Shown here in pieces: positions 57,560 through 64,000 of a DNA stretch of 64,000 nucleotides. The number at the start of each line of letters is the position of its first letter. Within the stretch, counting starts at the first letter, position 1. The stretch lies in assembly GCF_030816195.1 (NCBI RefSeq), contig NZ_JAUSXS010000001.1, forward strand, positions 434,001-498,000. Direction: 5' to 3'. Made by a program: the position numbers and the translations under genes. This stretch comes from Pseudomonas sp. W4I3 (GTDB lineage Bacteria; Pseudomonadota; Gammaproteobacteria; Pseudomonadales; Pseudomonadaceae). The notes under the pieces are model-generated. The model saw only the letters and a program-made list of their open reading frames with translations, searched no databases and had not been told where the DNA came from.

Positions 57560-58066
57560 GTGGCGAAGCAAAGTTCTCAGAAATTCATCGCGCGCAACCG
57601 TGCGCCTCGAGTGCAGATCGAGTACGACGTCGAGCTCTACGGCGCCGAGAAAAAGGTCCAGCTGCCCTTCGTCATGGGTGTGATGGCCGACCTCGCCGGC
57701 AAGCCTGCCGAGCCGCTGGCACCCGTGGCCGACCGCAAGTTCCTTGAAGTGGACGTCGACAACTTCGACTCCCGCCTCAAGGCCATGCAGCCACGCGTGG
57801 CGTTCCATGTACCCAATGAGCTGACCGGCGAAGGCAACCTGAGCCTGGACATCACCTTCGAAAGCATGGACGACTTCAGCCCGGCCGCCGTGGCGCGCAA
57901 GGTCGATTCGTTGAATCAGTTGCTCGAAGCCCGCACCCAGTTGGCCAACCTGCTGACCTACATGGACGGCAAGACCGGCGCTGAAGAAATCATCATGAAG
58001 GCGATCAAGGACCCGGCACTGCTCCAGGCACTTGCCAGTGCGCCTAAGCCTGCAGGGGACCAGTAA
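57560..58066 (+). CDS. tssB: T6SS contractile sheath small subunit TssB
   Basis: The 168-residue VipA-like protein begins MAKQSSQKFIARNRAPRVQIEYDVE and contains FVMGVMADLAGKP. It has a GTG start after AGGAGCAGC. It pairs with TssC, whose gene follows after 2 bp. Confidence 0.95.
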   Translation: MAKQSSQKFIARNRAPRVQIEYDVELYGAEKKVQLPFVMGVMADLAGKPAEPLAPVADRKFLEVDVDNFDSRLKAMQPRVAFHVPNELTGEGNLSLDITFESMDDFSPAAVARKVDSLNQLLEARTQLANLLTYMDGKTGAEEIIMKAIKDPALLQALASAPKPAGDQ

Positions 58067-58068
58067 TC

Positions 58069-59565
58069 ATGACTGACAATACCGTCCGCGAAGGCAGCCA
58101 GATCCTGGGTGCCACCGAAGAAGCCAGCGAGTTTGCCAACCTGCTGCTGCAGGAATTCAAACCCAAGACCGAGCGCGCCCGCGAAGCCGTGGAAACCGCG
58201 GTGCGCACCCTGGCCGAACAGGCCCTGGCGCAAACCGACCTGGTGTCCAACGACGCGATCAAGTCGATCGAATCGATCATCGCCGCCATCGACGCCAAGC
58301 TCACCGCCCAGGTCAACCAGATCATCCACCACCAGGATTTCCAACAGCTGGAAAGCGCCTGGCGTGGCCTGCACTACCTGGTCAACAACACCGAGAGCGA
58401 TGAGCAGCTGAAGATTCGCGTGCTCAACATCTCCAAGCCGGACCTGCACAAGACCTTGAAGAAATTCAAGGGCACGGCGTGGGACCAGAGCCCAATCTTC
58501 AAGAAGATGTACGAAGAAGAATACGGCCAGTTTGGCGGCGAACCCTACGGCTGCCTGGTGGGCGACTACTACTTCGACCAGTCGCCTCCCGACGTGGAAC
58601 TGCTGGGCGAGCTGTCGAAAGTCTGCGCCGCCATGCACTCCCCGTTCATCGCTGCCGCGTCGCCAACCGTGATGGGCATGGGCTCGTGGCAGGAACTGTC
58701 GAACCCGCGCGACCTGACCAAGATCTTCACCACCCCGGAATACGCCGGCTGGCGCTCGCTGCGTGAATCGGAAGACTCGCGCTACATCGGCCTGACCATG
58801 CCGCGCTTCCTGGCGCGCCTGCCATACGGCGCCAAGACCGACCCGGTGGAAGCCTTCGCCTTCGAAGAAAACACCGACGGCGCCGACAGCTCCAAGTACA
58901 CCTGGGCCAACGCCGCCTACGCGATGGCAGTGAACATCAACCGTTCGTTCAAGCACTACGGCTGGTGCTCGCGCATCCGTGGCATCGAGTCCGGCGGTGA
59001 AGTGGAAAACCTGCCGGCCCACACGTTCCCGACCGATGACGGTGGCGTGGACATGAAGTGCCCGACCGAAATCGCCATCAGCGACCGCCGTGAAGCGGAA
59101 CTGGCGAAGAACGGTTTCATGCCGCTGCTGCACAAGAAAAACACCGACTTCGCCGCGTTCATCGGCGCCCAGTCGCTGCAGAAACCGGCCGAGTACGACG
59201 ACCCGGACGCCACCGCCAACGCCAACCTGGCCGCGCGCCTGCCGTACCTGTTCGCCACCTGCCGCTTCGCGCACTACTTGAAGTGCATCGTGCGCGACAA
59301 GATCGGTTCCTTCAAAGAGAAGGACGAGATGCAGCGCTGGTTGCAGGACTGGATCCTCAACTACGTCGACGGTGATCCGGCGCACTCCACCGAAACCACC
59401 AAGGCCCAGCATCCATTGGCAGCCGCTGAAGTGATCGTGGAAGAAGTGGAAGGCAACCCGGGTTACTACAACTCCAAGTTCTACCTGCGCCCGCACTACC
59501 AGCTCGAAGGGCTGACGGTGTCGTTGCGCCTGGTGTCGAAGCTGCCGTCTGCAAAAAGCGCGTAA
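58069..59565 (+). CDS. tssC: T6SS contractile sheath large subunit TssC
   Basis: The 498-residue VipB-like sheath protein has the conserved LESAWRGLHYLV, GEPYGCLVGDYYFDQSPPDV and NPGYYNSKFYLRPHYQLEGL segments. With TssB it forms the sheath that contracts to expel the Hcp tube and is recycled by ClpV. Confidence 0.97.
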   Translation: MTDNTVREGSQILGATEEASEFANLLLQEFKPKTERAREAVETAVRTLAEQALAQTDLVSNDAIKSIESIIAAIDAKLTAQVNQIIHHQDFQQLESAWRGLHYLVNNTESDEQLKIRVLNISKPDLHKTLKKFKGTAWDQSPIFKKMYEEEYGQFGGEPYGCLVGDYYFDQSPPDVELLGELSKVCAAMHSPFIAAASPTVMGMGSWQELSNPRDLTKIFTTPEYAGWRSLRESEDSRYIGLTMPRFLARLPYGAKTDPVEAFAFEENTDGADSSKYTWANAAYAMAVNINRSFKHYGWCSRIRGIESGGEVENLPAHTFPTDDGGVDMKCPTEIAISDRREAELAKNGFMPLLHKKNTDFAAFIGAQSLQKPAEYDDPDATANANLAARLPYLFATCRFAHYLKCIVRDKIGSFKEKDEMQRWLQDWILNYVDGDPAHSTETTKAQHPLAAAEVIVEEVEGNPGYYNSKFYLRPHYQLEGLTVSLRLVSKLPSAKSA

Positions 59566-59588
59566 AAAAGTCGGGACTGGCTCGCTCC

Positions 59589-59690
59589 CTGTAGGAGCGA
59601 GCTTGCTCGCGAAAAACTTGAAGGCGCTGCGTTCATCCAGAATGCCCGCGTCACCGTTGACGACCTTCGCGAGCAAGCTCGCTCCTACAG
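59589..59690. repeat. REPIN between tssC and hcp
   Basis: Two inverted copies of CTGTAGGAGCGAGCTTGCTC lie about 55 bp apart, starting 24 bp after the tssC stop. Same family as at 12374 and 22253. On the transcript it would form a large hairpin at the 3' end of tssC. Confidence 0.92.
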
Positions 59691-59741
59691 GGGTCGGCGG
59701 CGTTAAAAAATATTGTGGCTTGGGCCACACAGGGAGAAAAC

Positions 59742-60230
59742 ATGGCTGTTGATATTTTCATCAAGATCGGCGACATCAAGGGCGAGTCCATGGACAAGGC
59801 CCACAAGGACGAAATCGACGTGTTGAACTGGAGCTGGGGCATGGCCCAGTCCGGCAACATGCACGTTGGCGGTGGCGGCGGCGCGGGCAAGGTGAATATC
59901 CAGGACCTGTCGCTGACCAAGTACGTCGACAAGGCTTCGCCGAACCTGATGATGCACTGCGCCAGCGGCAAGCACATCGACAAGGTCAAGCTGACCGTGC
60001 GCAAGGCCGGTGGCGAAAGCCAGGTCGAGTACATGGTGATCAACCTGGAAGAAGTCCTGGTGACCTCCCTGAGCACCGGCGGTTCGGGCACCGATGACCG
60101 CCTGACCGAGAACGTCACGCTGAACTTCGCCCAAGTGATGGTCGACTACCAGCCGCAGAAAGCCGACGGCACCAAAGACGGTGGCGCGATCAAGTTTGGC
60201 TGGAACATCCGTTCCAACACCAAGCGCTGA
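59742..60230 (+). CDS. hcp: T6SS tube protein Hcp
   Basis: The 162-residue protein starts MAVDIFIKIGDIKGESMDKAHKDEIDVLNWSWGMAQ and forms the hexameric rings of the inner tube; it also chaperones effectors. ATG 59742 follows AGGGAG. It is set apart from tssC and tssE by REPIN hairpins on each side (59589-59690 and 60279-60367), unlike its tightly packed neighbours. Confidence 0.96.
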   Translation: MAVDIFIKIGDIKGESMDKAHKDEIDVLNWSWGMAQSGNMHVGGGGGAGKVNIQDLSLTKYVDKASPNLMMHCASGKHIDKVKLTVRKAGGESQVEYMVINLEEVLVTSLSTGGSGTDDRLTENVTLNFAQVMVDYQPQKADGTKDGGAIKFGWNIRSNTKR

Positions 60231-60254
60231 TACGCCTCTCTCTCGCTCCGTCTT

Positions 60255-60391
60255 AGCAGCTGAGGAGCGAAGCGAGAATGTGGGAGGGGGCTTGCTCCCG
60301 ATTACGGTCGGTCAGTTGATAAAGTCGATACTGGTCCACCGCCATCGGGAGCAAGCCCCCTCCCACAGCCTCGCTTCGCTCGGTAGCTGCT
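60255..60391. terminator. Large hairpin after hcp with a REPIN in its loop
   Basis: Arms AGCAGCT (60255-60261) and GAGCGAAGCGAG (60265-60276) pair with CTCGCTTCGCTC (60370-60381) and AGCTGCT (60385-60391), then GCGGGGTTTTCTT follows. This looks like an hcp terminator split by a REPIN (60279-60367) of the GTGGGAGGGGGCTTGC family. Confidence 0.65.
60279..60367. repeat. REPIN between hcp and tssE
   Basis: TGTGGGAGGGGGCTTGCTCC (then CGAT) and its reverse complement lie about 40 bp apart. It belongs to the second REP family of the genome with a one-base variant centre (TTGCTCCC for TTGCCCCC). Confidence 0.9.
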
Positions 60392-60433
60392 GCGGGGTTT
60401 TCTTATCTCAATATTGTCCGTGGAGCTGCTTTG

Positions 60434-60949
60434 GTGGTAACTGAAATCGCTTCCCGCGACCGTCTGCAACCGTCCTTGCTGGACCGGTTGACCGACGATG
60501 ACCCAACCAATCCCAAGGAAAGCGCCGACAAACGCGTGCTGTCCCTGACCCAATTGAAAGCCTCGGTATTGCGTGACCTGGCGTGGCTGCTCAACACCAC
60601 GTCGTTGCTCGATGCCGATGCCACGCTGCACACACCGGCCGGTACCTCGGTGGTCAATTACGGCCTGCCGGCGCTGGCGGGCAACAGCGTTTCCAGCGTC
60701 GACATCAAGGCCCTGGAAGCGCTGATCTACCAGGCCATCGCAACGTTCGAACCGCGCATTCTGCGCCACACGCTGCGCGTCAAAGCTCGTGTCGGCCAGG
60801 GTGAAATGAACCACAACGCCCTGAGTTTCGAGATCGAAGGTGACCTGTGGGCACAGCCGGTGCCGTTGCGCCTGCTGCTGCAAACCGACCTGGACCTTGA
60901 GTCCGGCCATGTGCGCGTGGTGAACGCAGACCAACGGAGGCGCCCATGA
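60434..60949 (+). CDS. tssE: T6SS baseplate protein TssE
   Basis: The 171-residue gp25-like protein has [14 protein letters not shown] at the start and [26 protein letters not shown] and [13 protein letters not shown] downstream. GTG 60434 is spaced 8 bases from GGAG and is preferred over TTG 60431 (5 bases). It overlaps tssF by four bases. No tagJ gene separates it from hcp. Confidence 0.92.
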   Translation: MVTEIASRDRLQPSLLDRLTDDDPTNPKESADKRVLSLTQLKASVLRDLAWLLNTTSLLDADATLHTPAGTSVVNYGLPALAGNSVSSVDIKALEALIYQAIATFEPRILRHTLRVKARVGQGEMNHNALSFEIEGDLWAQPVPLRLLLQTDLDLESGHVRVVNADQRRRP

Positions 60950-62805
60950 ACCCGCGCCTGCTGGAGCTGTACAACCAGGAACTGCACCATGTGCGCGAAA
61001 GCGCCGCCGAGTTCGCCAAGGAATACCCGAAGATCGCCAGTCGGCTGACCCTGTCCGGTATGGACTGCGCCGACCCGTACGTCGAACGCCTGCTCGAAGG
61101 CTTTGCCTACCTCACCGCCCGCGTGCAGTTAAAGCTCGACGCCGAGTACCCGACCTTCACCCACAACCTGCTGGAAATCGCCTACCCGCATTACCTGGCG
61201 CCCACCCCGTCGATGACCGTCGTGCAACTGCAGACCGACCCCGACGAAGGCTCTCTGGCCAGCGGCTTCCCCCTGCCCCGCGACACGGTGCTGCGCGCCG
61301 CGCTGGGCCGTGAAACCCAGACCTGCTGCGAGTACCGCACCGCGCACCCGGTGACGCTGTGGCCGCTGCAGGTAAGCAATGCCGAGTACTTCGGCAACCC
61401 TGCCGCCGTGCTCGGGCGCCTGGCCGCCAGCGAGCCGAAAGCCAAGGCCGGTTTGCGCCTGACCCTGCGCACCGGCGCCGAATTGCCGTTCAACAGCCTC
61501 GACCTGGATAACCTGCCGCTCTACCTCAGCGGCGCCGATGAGCAACCGTTCCGCCTCTACGAACAATTGCTGGGCAATGCCTGCGCGGTGTTCGCGCGCA
61601 AACCGGGGGGCGATTGGGTTGAGCGTTTGCCTCAGGACGCGTTGCGCTCTCGGGGTTTTGACGATGCCGACGCGGCCATGCCGGTGGTCGCGCGGGCCTT
61701 CCAGGGCTATCGGTTGCTGCAGGAATACTTCGCCCTGCCCCACCGCTTCCTGTTCGTCGAATTCGCCGAACTGAACCGTGCGGTAAAACGCTGCGACGGC
61801 CAGGAGCTGGAACTGATCGTGCTGTTCGACCGCCACGAGCCAAGCCTGGAAGGCAGCGTCGGCGCGGCGCAGTTCCTGCCGTTCTGCACGCCGGCGATCA
61901 ACCTGTTCCCCAAGCGCGTGGACCGCATCCACCTGTCCGACCGGGTCAACGAACACCATGTGATTGCCGACCGCACACGACCGATGGATTTCGAGATCCA
62001 CTCTCTGAGCGGCATTACCGGCCATGGCACCGGGCCGGAGCAGCCGTTCCTGCCGTTTTACGCCGTGCGTGATCCCTCTCGCTATGGGCGCGACCAGGCG
62101 TATTACACGGTGCGCCGCGAACCGCGCGTGCTGTCCAGCGATCAGCGCCGTAACGGCCCGCGCTCCACCTACGTGGGCAGCGAAACCTTCGTCAGCCTGG
62201 TGGACAGCCGACAGGCGCCATACCGCCATGATCTGCGCCAGTTGGGCGTCACAGCGCTGTGCACCAACCGCGACCTGCCACTGTTCATGAGCGTAGGCAA
62301 CGGCAAGACCGACTTCACCCTGGCCGACAGCGCCCCGGTGCTCTCGGTGCGCTGCGTCGCAGGCCCCAGCCGCCCCCGCGCCAGCCATGCCCACGACGCC
62401 AAGGCCTGGCGCCTGATCAGCCAGTTGTCACTCAATTACCTGTCGCTGAGCGAACAGGGCCAGGGCGCCGGCGCCTTGCGTGAACTGTTGCGCCTGTATG
62501 GCGACAGCAACGACGCCGCCCTGCAATTGCAGATCGAAGGCCTGCGTGAAGTCAGCAGCAAAGCGGTGACCCGACGCCTGCCGATGCCCGGCCCGATTGT
62601 GTTTGGCCGCGGCCTGGAAATTACCCTGGAGTTCGATGAAAACGCGTTTCGCGGCACCGGCGTGTTCCTGCTCGGTGCGGTGCTGGAACGCTTCCTGGCA
62701 CGCTACGTGTCGATCAACAGTTTTACCGAGACGGTGATCCGTACCACCGAACGCGGCGAGATCATGCGATGGAAAGCCAAGCCCGGACGTCGTCCGACCC
62801 TGTGA
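60946..62805 (+). CDS. tssF: T6SS baseplate protein TssF
   Basis: The 619-residue VasA-like protein starts [34 protein letters not shown] and keeps the conserved [17 protein letters not shown] and [13 protein letters not shown] segments. It forms the wedge with TssG and TssE. It shares ATGA with tssE. Confidence 0.96.
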   Translation: MNPRLLELYNQELHHVRESAAEFAKEYPKIASRLTLSGMDCADPYVERLLEGFAYLTARVQLKLDAEYPTFTHNLLEIAYPHYLAPTPSMTVVQLQTDPDEGSLASGFPLPRDTVLRAALGRETQTCCEYRTAHPVTLWPLQVSNAEYFGNPAAVLGRLAASEPKAKAGLRLTLRTGAELPFNSLDLDNLPLYLSGADEQPFRLYEQLLGNACAVFARKPGGDWVERLPQDALRSRGFDDADAAMPVVARAFQGYRLLQEYFALPHRFLFVEFAELNRAVKRCDGQELELIVLFDRHEPSLEGSVGAAQFLPFCTPAINLFPKRVDRIHLSDRVNEHHVIADRTRPMDFEIHSLSGITGHGTGPEQPFLPFYAVRDPSRYGRDQAYYTVRREPRVLSSDQRRNGPRSTYVGSETFVSLVDSRQAPYRHDLRQLGVTALCTNRDLPLFMSVGNGKTDFTLADSAPVLSVRCVAGPSRPRASHAHDAKAWRLISQLSLNYLSLSEQGQGAGALRELLRLYGDSNDAALQLQIEGLREVSSKAVTRRLPMPGPIVFGRGLEITLEFDENAFRGTGVFLLGAVLERFLARYVSINSFTETVIRTTERGEIMRWKAKPGRRPTL

Positions 62806-63812
62806 GTACCCTGGACGCGATGCACCAGGAGCCCTGGGAATATGACTTCTTCCAGGCGCTGCGGCGTATCGAGTGCGAATCGCCGGACCTGCCGCGCCTG
62901 GGCCACTCCCTGCGCCTGGCCGATGACCCGCTGCGCCTGGGGCAACAGGCCGATTGCACCTTCGCCCCGGCCACACTGGCCTCGGTCGACCCCGGTGGCG
63001 AGGGTAAACCGGCGCGTCTGGAGCAGTTCTTCTTCGGCCTCGGCGGCCCCAACGGCCCGCTGCCGCTGCATATCACCGAGTACGTGCGCGAGCGCCAGCG
63101 CAACAACGCCGACAGCACCAGCAAGCAGTTCCTGGATGTGTTCCACCATCGCCTACTGACCTTGTTCTACCGCGCCTGGGCCGAGGCGCGACCGACGGTC
63201 AGTCATGACCGCCCGGACGATGACTACTGGTCCGCACGCCTCGCCGCCTTGAGTGGCCGCGGCATGCCGAGCCTGCTCAACCAGGGGCTTATCCCGGATA
63301 CGGCGAAGCTGCATTACAGCGGTCACTTGTCGGCACAAACCCGTTACCCGGATGGCTTGAAGGCCATCCTCAGTGAGTACTTCGGCTTGCCGGTGGCGAT
63401 CGAAGAATACGTCGGCCAATGGCTGGAATTGCCCGAGCGTAGCCGCGTCGGCGTGAGCGCCAACCGGCTGGGCGTGGATTTTTGCCTGGGCAGCCATGTA
63501 TGGGACCGCCAGCACAAATTCCGTATCCGCCTAGGGCCGCTGAAACTCGACGACTACATGGGCATGCTGCCCGGCCAGCAGCCGTTCAACGAACTGGTGG
63601 CCTGGGTCGCCGAGTACCTGGGCCATGAATTGGACTGGGATCTGAACCTGGTTTTGCAACAACCCGAAGTTCCGGCGCTGCAACTCAACGGCCAGTTCCG
63701 CCTGGGCTTCAATACCTGGCTCGGCCGACCTGCGGTTGATGCCAACGACCTAATCCTGGCGCGGCATTACGCCGATCACGCCACCACCTCAAGGAATCCA
63801 GAGCATGGGTGA
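62769..63812 (+). CDS. tssG: T6SS baseplate protein TssG
   Basis: The 347-residue VasB-like protein has PWEYDFFQALRRIECESPDLPRLGHS and PNGPLPLHITEYVRER. It overlaps tssF by 37 bases, as usual for the pair; a shorter start is possible but the ATG at 62769 gives the common length. Confidence 0.94.
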   Translation: MESQARTSSDPVSTLDAMHQEPWEYDFFQALRRIECESPDLPRLGHSLRLADDPLRLGQQADCTFAPATLASVDPGGEGKPARLEQFFFGLGGPNGPLPLHITEYVRERQRNNADSTSKQFLDVFHHRLLTLFYRAWAEARPTVSHDRPDDDYWSARLAALSGRGMPSLLNQGLIPDTAKLHYSGHLSAQTRYPDGLKAILSEYFGLPVAIEEYVGQWLELPERSRVGVSANRLGVDFCLGSHVWDRQHKFRIRLGPLKLDDYMGMLPGQQPFNELVAWVAEYLGHELDWDLNLVLQQPEVPALQLNGQFRLGFNTWLGRPAVDANDLILARHYADHATTSRNPEHG

Positions 63813-64000
63813 AATCAGTCGCGCCGCACTGTTCGGCAAACTCAACAGCGTGGCCTACAAGGCCATCGAAGCCGCCACCGTGTTTTGCAAATTGCGGGGC
63901 AACCCGTATGTGGAACTGGCCCACTGGTTTCACCAGTTGCTGCAACTGCAGGACTCGGACCTGCACCGCATTATCCGCCAGTTCAACGTCGAACCGGCGC
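63805..64000 (+). CDS. clpV: T6SS AAA+ ATPase ClpV (partial, C-terminus off the right edge)
   Basis: The first 65 residues start MGEISRAALFGKLNSVAYKAIEAATVFCKLRGNPYVELAHW, the Clp N-domain of ClpV1, which binds and disassembles contracted TssBC sheath. The gene overlaps tssG by 8 bases. The ATPase domains lie beyond the window; a clpV is normally about 850-900 residues. Confidence 0.92.
   Translation, partial: MGEISRAALFGKLNSVAYKAIEAATVFCKLRGNPYVELAHWFHQLLQLQDSDLHRIIRQFNVEPA

Noticed and set aside
57958..59730. 590-codon minus-strand frame over tssC
   Set aside because: It is antisense to the unmistakable sheath gene tssC and reads partly through a REPIN.

Overview
The window is chromosomal DNA of a Pseudomonas, most likely of the P. 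fluorescens group. It is GC-rich. The gene order from about 1.2 to 38.5 kb follows, as I recall it, the P. aeruginosa PAO1 segment PA5300 to PA5347: cycB, pauR, dadX, ridA-like, dadA, lrp, pauB-type oxidase, kauB, rpmG/rpmB, radC, coaBC, dut, algC, argB, pyrE, crc, rph, yicC, gmk, rpoZ, spoT, ridA, oxyR, recG. The intergenic spaces carry the paired REP hairpins (REPINs) typical of fluorescent pseudomonads. No tRNA, rRNA, insertion sequence, prophage or CRISPR array was seen.

Region 1 (1-14.6 kb) is amine and amino-acid catabolism. It holds a cut-off acetyl-CoA hydrolase/transferase, cytochrome c5, the polyamine repressor PauR, the D-alanine locus (dadX, ridA-like, dadA) with divergent lrp, a frameshifted polyamine oxidase, a DUF1127/MocR-regulator divergon, a phospholipase D-like lipoprotein, an MFS transporter, and kauB divergent from a cupin gene. 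Region 2 (14.6-38.5 kb) is housekeeping: ribosomal proteins L33/L28, a lone dipeptide-binding protein, DNA and nucleotide metabolism (radC, dut, pyrE, gmk, rph), CoA synthesis, arginine synthesis, carbon catabolite control (crc), the stringent response (spoT, rpoZ), exbB-exbD-tonB, oxyR, recG and a YbaK-HDOD protein.

Region 3 (39.1 kb to the right edge) is a type VI secretion system of the P. aeruginosa HSI-I type. A leftward operon runs tagH(fha1)-tssJ-tssK-tssL-tssM-tagF-pppA-ppkA-tagT-tagS-tagR-tagQ. A divergent rightward operon runs tssA-tssB-tssC-hcp-tssE-tssF-tssG-clpV, with clpV cut by the edge. It carries the full threonine-phosphorylation control pathway (TagQRST, PpkA, PppA, Fha, TagF) but no tagJ between hcp and tssE. 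The 392-bp divergent gap holds a good sigma-54-type promoter match facing tssA.

The most notable anomalies are three apparent single-base insertions. They break the N-terminus of lrp, the C-terminal part of the polyamine oxidase and the C-terminus of tagF (in a six-base homopolymer). They may be sequence errors or real lesions. Two REPINs sit inside the loops of larger, terminator-like hairpins, and hcp is bracketed by two REPINs. I found no convincing wholly new system; the best leads are the regulatory structures and the frameshifts.
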